From Tamarix chinensis (taxonomy: Eukaryota > Streptophyta > Magnoliopsida > Caryophyllales > Tamaricaceae), in NCBI GenBank assembly GCA_030549775.1, contig CM060181.1, forward strand, positions 36,178,563-36,242,562: a stretch of DNA of 64,000 nucleotides. Reading direction: 5' to 3'. A program made the translations under genes and the position numbers. Each line of letters begins with the position of its first letter. Position 1 is the first letter of the stretch. Positions 44,376 through 57,041 of the stretch are shown here, piece after piece. The notes below the pieces were generated by a model. It made no database searches. It was not told the DNA's origin and was given only the letters and a program-made list of their open reading frames with translations.

Positions 44376-44390
44376 AGCTCTAATACTAAT
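44376..44390 (-). other. Primer-binding site of the array's inner element
   Basis: The minus strand reads TTAGTATTAGAGCT directly inside the LTR boundary at 44392. This resembles the initiator tRNA-Met site TTGGTATCAGAGC. Confidence 0.65.
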
Positions 44391-44391
44391 C

Positions 44392-47300
44392 TATAACGCC
44401 CCATTTTTCAATACTGCAAAATTTTACTTTAAAAACATTGGGAAAGAAGAAAAATACTAACCACTTAGGATAAATGGGTTGTTACCATTGCTCCTAAAGT
44501 ATAATAGGCATCAACCACCCATGTTAGATACAAGGATGATAAACCAAACCAATCAAAACAAAAGTAGAGTGCGTAAGAAATAAGATATATAAATACTAAA
44601 TAAAGCATTTACAAGAACAAGACCTTGATAATCTCTAAATATTCAAATACATGAAATGAAATAAACTAAAGTAGAGAATTACAATGATAGGAAAAAAAGT
44701 GGGGCATAACCCAAACCCATGTCCCTTAAGGACTGAACAAAAGACTTATGTTGTCCATGCTCTCAAGCCTTAAGCCCTAACTAAGGGAGGCCCACTATTA
44801 GCCATCCCTAAAATCCTAAAGATAGTCATCTACTTGTGGGAATGAGCAGGTGACTAAAAAAAATGAGTACATCAGTATGTTTCGTACTAAGTGAGCTAAG
44901 TTACCTCCTCAATGAAGCCATAAGGACACAAAATCCTAACATGATGTGGAGATCATACTAACATATATCATGATTATGTCATGTAATTAGATAATCATGC
45001 TTTATCATGGTTATATAATGCATTAGAACTTCATACCATAAATGCCTCAGACAATTCAAGACTCATCATACTTAATAACACAACACAACACAACACCATA
45101 GATAGCAACATATAATTTAATAAGAAGGTTATTTAAATTACTATTAGGGTTTCTACCATTTATTCACATAATTTTCCATTGGGTCTATTTTCCAACTTAC
45201 ATAATCCATTAGGTCATTTATTAATAAAACATTATTTCTCTTCCTACTCTTTTCCTCTTATTTTTCTCTTTATCCACATCCATAATTCAATTATTATTAA
45301 GTGATGGATTATGCACCACTCTATGGTCTAACATATCATGGAAGTATATCCAAACTAAAGGACATAAAGTTGGCCCAAATCTAAGTAACACTAATGGGTA
45401 TAAACTTCAACTGAAGCTAGAAACCACATCGTGACTAGACCCTTTAGTATTGATACCCCTAGTACAACATCAGTGTATATAGTAGGTAAGGTATTATGAT
45501 CTACTAGGATCATGCCTGAAGGCACCAATAAACTCCCAATGGTAGACTAACCCTAGTAGCTAATTGAGTATCAGGTAATCCATACCTATGCTCCACTTAA
45601 TAATCTTTCACTTTAAGTGATCAACGATTCTCCACGTTATGTGATCATACAAGGACCATATAACATTCAAGTCATACATCCACATACTCATTCTATTTTC
45701 ACCATTTTGCCCTTCAACTATATGGCGGAATTTCCATTAGCACTTAACCATTCCATTATATGCCTCTATTCTATGCCGCATACCATTCCATGCCCTTCAT
45801 ATAATCATTTGTAACAGTAGTATCAATAAGAATTCCTCATAATGAGTAAATCACAATACCTCACAAGAGGTAGAATACCTAAATTGCATATAATCATACA
45901 ATAATCTTAAAATTATGCTCAAGAAAAAATACAAGCCATAACAATATATAATAATCATATGATAATGTAAACAATATCATATAATCATGATCAGTAATCA
46001 ATCATACAAAGTTAATTCACATCATCATGATTTACACATTAGGCATATCTAACCAATCAAATCAATTTGAAGTATTACGATAGGGTATGAAGGTAACTAC
46101 TAAACCCAAAATCTGAAATAATACCAATTACTAATGGTAGGGCACTAAGGGAACTACCAAACTAAAAAATCTAATTAAAATAGTTTTTATATTCTTACAC
46201 AATAGTTACTTCTAATTTTAATTACTTGAAGGGGATAAAATCAACCTAAGGATGTTGAGGTATACTTGGTCGTATTGGTGGATGAAGGCAATAAAATACC
46301 AATACCCTATAGCCCAAGGACACTACAATACACTTGGTTATATTGGTACACAAAATAAACACAATATCCACCAACCTGAGTCATCTAATCCGTAAGTATT
46401 GGTACTGCCTATAGGGCCCGTAGGTCACCTATAAAGTAGGCTAAAGCCTTATTGGGGCACATCAGCACACCAGAGAACCAACATCAATGAGGGATACACC
46501 TTATCTCTTGGGTAGCTAATCCTAGAGAGCAACCGCTCCTAACTCCAATTCTTTCACTTTATGTATATGTGTTTTATGAGGTGATCAGAAATACCACATA
46601 CTGCATTAGAATTTCTATTTCCATACTTAATCATTTTCCTTTTTTACTTTTAATTATTAACCCTAAGGTTATCGATTTATGTCAAGCTAAGTCAACACTA
46701 AGGTCAATCAAAAGTCTAAGGCCATCCTTAAATCTAATTATTCACAAAGGATGCTTAGGTCAAAAATTACCAAAATGCCCTCAAACCCTAATTTTGTCAT
46801 TTTATTAAATTTCATACCAAACATTACTATTCTGATAAATTTTTCATGAAAATCCCAAAAGATAATATTTCACATTATTTTAGTATGTAGTTATTCTTTA
46901 TGAATTAGTGATCGATTATATTATCCACTTTCCATGCATTTAGTAAGTTGCGCTCATAGACCATGATGGTGTGTTTCTAATGTGTATCAGGTTCTATGTA
47001 GCCTATATGTATATTTTATAGAATGATACAATATTTGATAAGGAAATTAACATCACAATACATGCAAACAAACAATTCTAACCCTAGAATATGCAAACAT
47101 TAATTATCACGCTCTAATCTTAATCTTGTATGCATGTTTCTATGTTATTCATAACAACGCTAGCTAGAATGCATTATTAATTAGGAGAAATTTACCACAA
47201 CATTTATGTCAAAATGTTATAAAGTTAAAAATCCTAAAAAAACCCTAGACATGCGTACATAAATCATTTTACATATTACTTACGCCTTAGACAACACTCG

Positions 47301-48439
47301 TTTGTGTCACTCATTTAACATATTATCATTTTATCTTGCATGTCATAGTACTTAAAAGTTATAAAACCCTAGAATCAATCCAAAAGGGTTACCTAAGAAA
47401 TTAACACCCCACACTATTTATATTAGCATTTAAAACAACAAAAAAATAACTAAAATAAATTGTAATCCACTTGGGGAAAAGGTTAGCAACTAAACGAATA
47501 AACAAGGAATGATAACATAATAAGGCAACTCATGAACCAAAGGGAGGAGGAATAGTGGGAGGTGCCAAAAGGGGGAGGTGAGCAATAACACCTTTAGCCA
47601 CTGGTAGAATGTGTGACCGGTAGGGAGCACTAGCGTAATGGGTAGGCTTTAGTGGAGAAAGGTGCAACAAGGTTGAGAGAATTAGTAGTTTTAGCCGAAG
47701 GAGAAAGGGGTGATCAAACTACTTAGCGGAAGCGGTTTGGGTATTTTAGTGAGGTTGTTAGTTGGTTGAGAGGTGTCTTCAACAAAAGTTTCTAATGTTG
47801 GAGGTGAGGGATTAGCGGAGGTGGCTAAAGCTAGGGGAAATTGTCCGATTATGGTCTGTATTATGGAGAAAATTGGTGAAAAAGAAGGGGATAATGTAGA
47901 TAATGATGGAAGGATAACTAAGTTTCTCTTGCTTGAGGAAGATGGAGAGGAAGGATATGGACACAAGATTTGCTTGGGGGTTGATACATGACACAAAAAA
48001 GGAGAAATAGAAGGCTTACGAGGATGGTGGCATGAAGGTAAGGGTCAAGACAAACATGGGAGAGGGAAACATAGGGGAGAGGGTGACGTGTAGGAGGTAT
48101 CGTGTAAGGTAAGGTCGGATTAGGGAACCGAAAGTAGGGTATGGCCACAATCTAGTATAGGTTGGGTAATAATTTGTGAATATTAATCGGGGTAAAACAT
48201 CCAGTTACCGGGAGTAAGGTTACCTTATTTCGGTTGGGGTCTAAACTAGGATTAAATTTAATAACCTATATTCTGTCATATTTTATCATTGTTAAATTTT
48301 TATCTATTATGTCATAATAATAATAATAATAATACACGTATCAATAACATATTTAATACAAAATACCGAATATTAATTATTACAACTAATTATACATAAT
48401 TACAAGTTTATGATTAGTATTCTAAATCGGGGTATTATA
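44392..48439 (-). repeat. Middle LTR of the array, 4,048 bp
   Basis: On the plus strand it starts TATAACGCCCC and ends GGGGTATTATA. It shares landmarks with 49631-52647 (for example GGCAACTCATRAACCAAAGG near 47524 and 51813) and, inverted, with the plus-strand LTR at 52648-55567. A polypurine tract adjoins one end and a primer site the other. Confidence 0.75.
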
Positions 48440-48456
48440 TTACTACTCCCCTTAAA
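48440..48456 (-). other. Polypurine tract of the array's outer element
   Basis: The minus strand reads TTAAGGGGAGTAGTAA just before the LTR start. Phrases like this, preceded by AAGGATAAG, are typical of the end of gypsy polyproteins. Confidence 0.6.
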
Positions 48457-49630
48457 AGAGACTTATCCTTGAAGTGAAACAAAATAAAACTAACTTGCTA
48501 CACCCTCGGGTGGTTCTCAAACAAAGATTCTATGAGTTGGAGATCACTACCACCTTCAAAGAACTAAACCCCAATCGAGCACATAATTAATACATAAATG
48601 TGCATCAAACAAACAACAATTAATCACAATTAACTAATAGATCTAAACATTCAAACACCCAAAGGTATATTAGTAGTGGTGTTTACAAATCCATGATATT
48701 TCTCACCACAAATCACATTTAAACCGTTAACCATTGGACCTCCTTAGGTACCTCCAGTACCAAAAGTCTGACCTACACTTCTCTATAGGTAGAGTTGAGG
48801 ACCATATCCCTTGTCCTTAGCACCTACACTCTAGATACTACTAGTGGGATGATAGGTAATTAGGAAATATTTTTGTTGATATGTGGTCCAGCCACCAGAC
48901 TGTACCAGACGATGCTAAACTCCATATCCATAATAGTATCATTCAAATCATCTGTGGTCCATCTTGCCACACATCCAAAATTCTATTATCCTACTCTACC
49001 ATCCCTTGCTTTGGTGGTTCCCTTTGGAAACCATATAGTAATAGTTTCATGAACAAGTGTCTATACACTCCCCTTGTTGTAATCTAGGGCTCTACTAAAG
49101 GGAGGGTCCTCAATAAGTGATTTTATCGAAACATATAAGGCCTAATGTTGTGGGTGGAATCCACCATATGGTTCAACTTGTCAACAAGTCACCTCATATG
49201 AACTCTTAATATCTCCATAGAGGGACATGCTAAGGTATGACATGGGTATTCTATTATCTCCTATAGGCATTATAGGGAATCCTACAAGGCATAACAACAT
49301 AACATATAATTCATCAACCGGTCCATTTTTTAACAAAATAATTTTCTCGAACCTCCAATCAAGATCAAGATCATTTCTTTATATAGCATAGTTCATCAAC
49401 AAACACACTAGGGATATAACTCCATGTAGCCACCCAAATTAGCTAGGTAAAACGCAAAACCAAAAAAGGTTCACTAAGGTACCAACACCAAAGACTAAGG
49501 CTAATACAAATATAAACTTGTAACTCACAATCCTCACAAGTCTAAATCGAGTTTCCAAAAACTTAGGAAATGGAAACTTTGAAAAACAAAAGAGAAGATT
49601 TTAATTAAAAAAAAAACTCTGATACGAACT
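48440..49630 (-). pseudogene. Shortened internal region of the array's outer element
   Basis: It lies between a primer site (minus-strand TTCGTATCAGAG, about 49630-49617) and a 3'-terminal sequence CTTTTAAGGGGAG next to the LTR at 48439. Only about 1.2 kb remains. I recognise no gag, protease or polymerase motif in it, so most of the coding region is deleted. Confidence 0.55.
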
Positions 49631-52600
49631 TGCAAAAATACCATTTTTACTACTTAAAAACTTCATTTTGCAAACGCATTAATTACCAAATTAATGGGTG
49701 TTACCATTATACTTATCATAAGGTTAGTTCCATCACCTTTCTTGTGCCACTTGTAAGAATTCAAAATAAAACACAACTAGAATAAAACACTAGAAGTGAG
49801 AGATAATACTTAGATATGAGTTATAAATAATATGATCTGTACATCAACAAAAATCAAAATACACCATGGGGCATAAGAGTCTGAAGGAAAACTAATAATA
49901 TCAAAACAGGTACACCAAGGTATAACACCAATTTACCTTAACTATTAGACCCAAAGGCCCATTATGAGAATGTGACTTCCTCCTAAGGGCTCCACATATC
50001 CTTACCTCTATTATATATCTCCAATCACTCCATGCCTTTTACAAAAATATCTAAAAATAATAATATCAGAACAACTTCTTTATATTGAGTGAATCATAAC
50101 ACCTCATAAGAGGCAGAATACCCACATTGCACATAATCACATAATAATATGGAAATCATGCTCAAGAAAAAAGTAGAAGCCATAAAAATATGTAATAATC
50201 ATAGGATAATGTATATAACATTAAGTATTCATGCTCAATAATCAAGGTAGGGCACCGAGGCAACTACTAAACCCAAAATCCAAAACAATACCAACTAATA
50301 AAGGTAAGGCACTAAGGTAAATACTAAACTGAAAAATCTAATTGAAATACTTTTTGTATTCTTACATGATAGTTACTTCCATTTTTAAGTACTTGAGGGG
50401 GATACAATAACCTTAGAGACACTAAGATACACTAGGTCATATTTGTGCAAAAAGGCAATACAATACCCTTGCCCTAAAAGACAGAGATACAGTGGTATGT
50501 CTTGTCATACTGGCCTAGAAAAGCAACACAATATGCTCCAACCTCGATCACCTAATCATTAAGTATCAATACCCCCTATAGGGTTCATATGTCACCTATA
50601 GGGTAGACTAGGGTCTTATTAGGGCTACTAACACACTATAGAAACAACATCAACTAGGGCTAAACCTCATCTCTAGGGTAGCTAATTGTAGAGGGAAACC
50701 ATTTCCAACTTGAGGCCTTTCACTTTACTTATTAGCATTTTATGAGGTGATCATAAATATCACATACTCTACAACATTTCCTATTTGCATACTTGGCCAT
50801 TTTCCCTTTTATTTCCTTAGGTAAACCATAAAGTTATAGGTCTATGCCAAGCACAGTTAACACAATGGTCAACCAATCCAAAGTTTAAGGCCATCATAAT
50901 ATCCAATTCTTCCTAAAGGATGCATTAGGTCAAAAATTATCAAAATTCCCTCAAAATTCTAATTTTATTATTTTATTTAGTTTCATACCAAATATTATTA
51001 TCATAAGAAATCTATCATGAAAAGGATAAAAGAAAATAATTCATATTATTTTAGTGCTTAGGTAATCTTTACAATTTAGCAATTGACTATATTTTTCACT
51101 TGTTATGCACTTAGTATATTGTGCCCACAAATCCTTATCATGCAATTATAATGTGTCTTAAACTCCATGTAGCATGTATATACATTTTATAGCATAAAAA
51201 GTACTTAATAAGGCAATTAATATCATGGTACATGTAAAGACACATTTCTAATCCTAAAACACATGAATAAAAATTATCATACTCTAACCATAATCATGAA
51301 TGCATATTTGTATGTTATTTATATCAACCCTAGCTACCATGCAATATTAATCCTGAGATATTTATGGCATTTATGACATAATGTTACAAGGTTACAAACA
51401 TAAACAAAATCCCAGACATACTTAAGTAAATCATTTAACATATTGCTTATGCAAATAACTTAGCTTAACAACAATCACGCATGCCACTTATATATCATGT
51501 TATCATCTTATCTTGCATATCATAATACTTGAAAGATATAAAACACTATTATGATTCTAAATGTTAACAATCCTAACATGATCACACTTAATTTCTATCA
51601 TGTCATGAGTGATTGGATTGAAATAAACCCAAGAATACATAAAAAGTACAAAAATCATCTTCTATAAGATCCTCAAGAATAATATAGGAAATTAACTCAC
51701 CAAAATAGTTATATTAGAATTTAAAACAAAACTAAAATAACCAAATAAGTTAAAATCCACTTGGCAAAAAGGTTAAAAACTAACCAACTAAATAAGGAAT
51801 GGCAACATAATAAGGCAACTCATAAACCAAAGGGAGGAGAATGGTGGGAGGTGCTGAATAAGGGAGGTGAGAAAAGACACCTTTGGTCTTTGTTAAGGGA
51901 TGTGACTTGGAGTGAGCATCGGTGTAGGGGATTGTCAATTTTTTCTAAAGGAGAAGAATATGATCGATCTTTTTGGCTAACGAGGTTAGGGTGTTTCACT
52001 TAGGTTGTGCATTGGTTGGTGGGTGGCTTTGGCAAGATTTATTGATAGTGGGGATGCAAGATTGGTGGAGGTGGCTAGAGCTAGGGGAAAATGACTGGTA
52101 GTCGTGTGTGCTATTGAGAAAATGGTGAAAAATAAGAGTATGATGGAAAGATGACAATTATTCTCTTACCTGAGTAATCTTGAAAGGAAGGAGATGGACA
52201 CAAGCTTAGCTTGCAGGTTTGATACATAACATAAAAATGGAGAAATTGAAGACTATGGCATGAAGGTAAGGGTGAAGAAAAAACATCGGAGAGAAACATG
52301 GGGGAGAGTGAGACATGTAGGGGGTATGGTGTTGGGTAAGGTTACACTTGGGTAGAGGGTGTAGGATATTGCCACAGTCTAGTTTAATGTAAGGTAATAA
52401 TTTAGGAAGACTAACTAGGTTTACGAGGAATAGGGTTACCCAATTATTATTTGGGTTTAAAATAGGATTAAATTTAATAACTAGGATTATATCATATTTT
52501 AACCTAATTAAAATTATATCTAATATTTCATAATATTAATGCATGTATCAATAACATATTTAATATAAGACACCCTATAATAATAATTATAACTAATTAT

Positions 52601-52647
52601 ACATAATTAACAAATTATAATTAGGTTTCTAAAAATACAGTATTAGA
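49631..52647 (-). repeat. Outer 5' LTR of the array, 3,017 bp
   Basis: On the plus strand it starts TGCAAAAATACC and ends ACAGTATTAGA. It aligns along its length with 44392-48439, for example in the cluster with GGGTAGCTAATY near 46510 and 50675. Confidence 0.72.
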
Positions 52648-53633
52648 TAACCTTTCCAGGATATTATGTTTATGTTATGTTAATAATTCTTTGATTATCA
52701 TTACATGGGTGGCTAGATTTGACATGGATAAAATCAAAGTATACATGCATGATTAGGTTAGAACACGATAACTATTATTCATATATCCGAGGAAAGAAAT
52801 GTTCCCTTACATACACGTTGATTATAATTTCTATTTTATATGTTTTATCATGCTAAAAATATTTATTTATGTATCTCATGGATTACATGACATGTTATAA
52901 ATGCATGATTAAGGTTTATACACATAAGTTTCTAAATGGAAGATAAATTTAATCATTAAATCTTAAAAATTACATATGTTCTAAAATTTTGTAAATCACT
53001 GTCTTTTATCCTTCTCATAGCAAATCCTCATAATACTAATTTTTGGTATGAAATTGGAAAATAATGGTGAAATTAGGGTTTTGAGGAAATTTTTCTCATT
53101 TTCTACCTAATGCACCAAACATAAATAATTGGATGTAGGATGGCCTTAAAATTGTGATAAGTTGACCTTAGTGTTGAATTTTACTTGGACATAGACCGAT
53201 GACCTTAGGGTATACTCTAATAAATAGAAATAAAGGAAAAATAGTTTAGTATATGAATAGGAATTTTTATTCAATGTGTGATATTGGTCATCGTGTCATA
53301 AATCACTAATACTTAAAGTGGAAAACCTTGAGTTTGAGAATAGTTTCTCTCTAGGAATAACTGCCTTTTAGATGAGGTGTAGCCCTTGTCTAAGTTTGGT
53401 TCTTTAGTGTGTCATTGTTCCCCAATAAGGCCTTAATCTACTTTATAGGTGTCTTACTAGCCCTATAGGGGGTATTGATGATTAAGCATTAGGTGAGAAA
53501 AGGTTAGAGGATATTGTGTTGCCTGCATGTGCTAGTATGACCAAGCGTACCATAGTGTCCTTGGATTCTAAAGTAAGGGCATTATATTTCCATTATGCAA
53601 AAAATATGACTGGGTATACCTGAGTTTGATGTG

Positions 53634-54695
53634 CGTGGGAGGGTGTAATCTTCAATTATGCAGAACTAATGGTTCAAATGGAGTTTGGATCATATGATAA
53701 AGGCTCACTGATGGTGAGTTAAAAGACTAAAGCTTCGAAAGTGATGTAGATAAGATGATGGTGGTTTGAATTATGGTAGAAGAGTGATGATGGTGATTTG
53801 GTGATGAGGGTTTAACAATAATGATGGTTTGAATGGAACACACTAATTAATCTATGCATTAGATGATGGATTGATGATGATGTTTAGTGTTGAAAGTTAG
53901 GGTTTGGATGTAGGTTGGAATTGTGGTCTAGGGTTAGGGTTAGGGTTTGGTTCGAAACGAGGGAATAGGTGGTGTTTGGTTGGTATGGATGGTTTAGGGT
54001 TTTGAATGAATGGTTTAGGCTTCGGTTTTGGTATACTGATTTAGGGTATGGTTTAACCACAAAATAGAGTAGGATTTTGATGGTAATTAGGGTAGGAAAA
54101 TATGGATTAAGAATAGTAGAAAAGATATGGATTAATCTCTAATTCACATAGATGAAGAGATTAAAACTTTGAAGCCAAACCGTTTATACAGATTTGATTT
54201 ACTTGAACGTGAACTCACATAGAATTCATTCAATGTTGATCTTCAACATCAATTTAATTCTCATAATCATAAAACATTATGCTATTATGCTCAACATTAA
54301 TGAATAATATAACCTTTCTACCACTATCTAAAACATATTCCAAAAGATTCTCAGCTAAAAGATATTATGTTACTTTTATGCTAACTTTATACTACTTTAT
54401 GCTATATTTATGCTAACTTTATTCTCCTATTTTATTAATTAATTAATAAATTAGCTAAATCACTTAATCATGCTTGAAAATCCTGCCAATATACTCCTCA
54501 TGCATATGGTCACTCCCTCCTTGCATGCCAAGCATGCCATGCACATGCACATAGACACTTAGTTATTTGTTTGTTACGTTTCGAGCAACATAATCATCCG
54601 CTAGCCTTTAAATTTACAGGAGACACTTTTCAAATGAAGAATAATTGGTTCCATAATTATGAAATTCAATTCTTGAGTGTTTGCTCTTGCATCAA
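53634..54695. mobile_element. Unidentified about 1.06-kb insertion in the plus-strand LTR
   Basis: The LTR sequence before (TGGGTATACCTGAG) and after (TATATCCCCTTGGAGTAATT) is continuous in the inverted LTR copy near 46220-46280, so this block is extra. It is rich in GATGGTTTGAAT and GTTTAGGG-like words. Family, ends and target duplication are unresolved. Confidence 0.5.
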
Positions 54696-55567
54696 GGTGT
54701 CCCTACATTGATTATATCCCCTTGGAGTAATTAAAAATGGAAATAACTATTATGTAAAAATAATAATTTTAAAAGGATTGTTGTGGTTTTGGTTTGATAG
54801 TTACCTATATGCACTACTTGGCTTAATGGGATGGTTCGATAGTCACCTCAGTGCCCTACTTTGGTTTCTAGATTAAACTAACTAGTCAATTTTGGTTACG
54901 GATTTTGATATGGCTATTATATACTTTGAGATGATGTGAATTGGTTAAGTTTAATTGGTTTCTGAGCATGAGACATTGATGTTGTATATATTATCCCTTG
55001 ATTATCATATGTTGTTATGGCATGTACTTTGCACTTTAAGCAAGTTTTTGGATTATTGTGTGATTATGTGCAATGTGAGCATGCTACTTCTTATGAGGTA
55101 TTGTGATTTACTCAATATGATAAATTCGTACTTATATAACATTTGCATATAACTATATACATGCATGGTGTGACACGAGGCATATAAGAGCAGTAAGAAT
55201 AAGTACAGTCCTTGGGAAGAGGTCCCATTCTAGACATGGGTTTATGGTTTTAAGAGTTAGATAAAACTAATGTTGTACCTTCAGGTGATGACTTTTTTTG
55301 TAATTAGTTTTTCCATTGGACTCATATGTCACTTGTTGTATTTTTATTCTCGTGGTTGTACAAAACTCTTTATCCATAACTTTTATCTATGTTATTGTCT
55401 TTTATTTCTGCTACTTTATTATGTATCTAACTTGTTTTGAGATTTATAACTCGGCATAAGAAAGGTTGGGGAACCATACTTATCCTAAATGTGGTGGTAA
55501 CACCATTATTTTGAGAGTAATGCTTCTGCAAAACTAAATATTTAAAGACTAAATTAAGGGTGTTACA

Positions 55568-57041
55568 TTTTGGTTGTTATATTTGTGTTTCAGTCAGATA
55601 TTTAGTTCTCATGATCTAAAATGTTTTAAAATAGAAAATGAATTTTCTTTCTCTCAATGTTTCAAACTTGGATTAGTCTTATGTGTACTTGAGTGTGGGA
55701 AGACTAAGTAGCATTTGATTATACTATTGTGTGTATGTGCTAGTAAGTTAGAACTTTTCTTAACACGCATTTTGTTTTACAACTAGTTTGATATGGGCTT
55801 AAATGTACATGTTAGTAAATTTAAAAGATCATTCAAGGCATTCATGGAGTTTGTTCAACATCCTGCACTATCTCAACCTCAGCCTCTACTACCTTCATAC
55901 CACCTATAGGAGGGTATCAGAGATGATTGGCTCTAGAGAGTTTTAGGTCATCATTCGCCGATATACACTAGAGAAGAAGACCATGTTGTTCTAGAGGGTT
56001 GGATTTTGGACTTCAATAGGATGTTTAAGGGATTTCATTTCTCATAAGTGTGAAAGGAAATCATAGTAATCTACTTTCTTTGGGGATCAAATGATATCAT
56101 GTGAGTAGTTCTTCATGCTTAGGGAGGACTACTGATGTTCTAGGAGGAATTTAAGACAACACTTCATCTATATTTCTACACCAAGAACCTCAATAAGGAA
56201 AAACTCAAGGAATTCAAGTAATTTACTTAGGAGAGTATCACGCATGATTTTAAAAAATTACCGATGTTTGCTCTTGGTATAACAACTAGAGAGGCTATAG
56301 TTATCTTCCAATTCAATAAAAAACACCACTTTAGCATAAAGAAGATGATGATAATAGTTGTTTTCCATGACTTAGCTACATTATATGAGCAAGCATGTGT
56401 TATCACCAATTTGGTATAAGAAGAGCAAGAGGAAGTTCAGGTTGTAGGATTCAAACCGAATAAGTTAGCATCATGGTAATAGAGCTTCTAGTGTTCAACA
56501 CCATACTTATGGCCACCATCAGGGTAGTTAGAGTGGTTTTCTTAAGAGGAGGTATTCAGAGACCAAGCCGACACTACCATTTTCATCATTGTAGATGAGA
56601 CCATCTAGGCAATGATTGTATAGGGAATTTCATTTAGTGCCAAAAATGTGGTCAACTCAAGGAAAATAGCTTTGAGCACTATAACACACCCCGTTACAAA
56701 GTTTAGAGGTCTCAGATGTAGCCTTCTGCACCGATCCATCAAAAAGTAGCTAATGCATCATGATCCAATGTTTAGAGCGATCTGATTGGTTATTCAAGTA
56801 GAAATAAATGATCATGTGCTAGATCCCAATGTTTCTTCTTCTGGTATTTTGCCACCTCTTCCTTGGTAGATTTGAGATGTTGGTTTTTATATGTTGTGTT
56901 TTTACATGGCTAATTTCCTATTAGTAGCATTTCCTATATTTAATGGGGCTGTTGCTCCCTCAAATGTCTTGTGAATCCGTATAAGAATTTTGAGTAGTGT
57001 GGTGTGGAATTTGAGGATGAAGTCAACTCTTAAGGGGGAAG
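55568..57041 (+). pseudogene. Interior of the plus-strand gypsy element: gag remnant then 3' end
   Basis: Beginning about 215 bp after the LTR, a gag-like frame reads REEDHVVLEGWILDFNRMFK (about 55965-56025), then EEFKTTLHLYFYTKNLNKEK, then a zinc-knuckle remnant CQKCGQLKEN at 56638 with its His replaced. Protease, polymerase and integrase are missing; the sequence jumps to a 3' end with a polypurine tract. Many stops interrupt it. Confidence 0.72.
57032..57041 (+). other. Polypurine tract of the plus-strand element
   Basis: AAGGGGGAAG is immediately followed by the LTR start TGATATATC. Confidence 0.65.

Larger units (their letters stand above)
41568..44391 (-). pseudogene. Decayed gag-protease-reverse transcriptase interior (Ty3/gypsy)
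   Basis: From high to low coordinates: gag with LKRVRHHHPLIFKGQEEPD (about 43945-43890); a zinc knuckle CHKCVMVGHKAYEV (about 43215-43165) with the last Cys replaced by Val; a protease motif VLFGSSASHSFIS (about 42910-42870) lacking the catalytic Asp; a reverse transcriptase start SPYYMSPIGMKELKAQLEEF (about 42355-42290); [13 protein letters not shown] (about 42100); and VFINDILIY near 41900, where the usual FxDD catalytic pair is altered. It then runs into LTR sequence near 41570. Many stops make it non-functional. The motif order is that of Ty3/gypsy, most like the long-LTR Tekay/Del group by impression. Confidence 0.82.
41456..52647 (-). mobile_element. Tandem LTR-internal-LTR-internal-LTR gypsy array, minus strand
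   Basis: In minus-strand order: LTR 52647-49631, primer site, shortened interior 49630-48440 ending in a polypurine tract, LTR 48439-44392, primer site, gag-protease-RT interior 44391-41568, and an LTR remnant 41567-41456. The flanks TGACC (41451-41455) and TAACC (52648-52652) match at 4 of 5, so the array behaves as one unit inserted in the plus-strand LTR. Three LTRs with two interiors suggest ectopic recombination between two related elements. Confidence 0.65.
36558..55567 (+). repeat. 5' LTR of a plus-strand gypsy element, shattered by insertions
   Basis: It starts TGTAATACTAGATTTC and ends TTAAGGGTGTTACA immediately before a gag-bearing interior. It is interrupted by a solo LTR (37437-40905), a minus-strand array (41456-52647) and an unknown insert (about 53634-54695). 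Removing these leaves about 3.3 kb, the normal family length, which supports the reconstruction. Confidence 0.65.

Noticed and set aside
47691..48148. Open frames on both strands in the GGTTGAG/AGGTG-rich stretch
   Set aside because: They lie within an LTR and have no conserved motif.
53925..53950. Telomere-like GGGTTAGGGTTAGGG
   Set aside because: There are only about three units and they are not the pure plant TTTAGGG repeat, so this is not a telomere tract.
54955..55152. 65-codon plus-strand open frame
   Set aside because: It lies in the 5' LTR of the plus-strand element and has no homology I can recognise.
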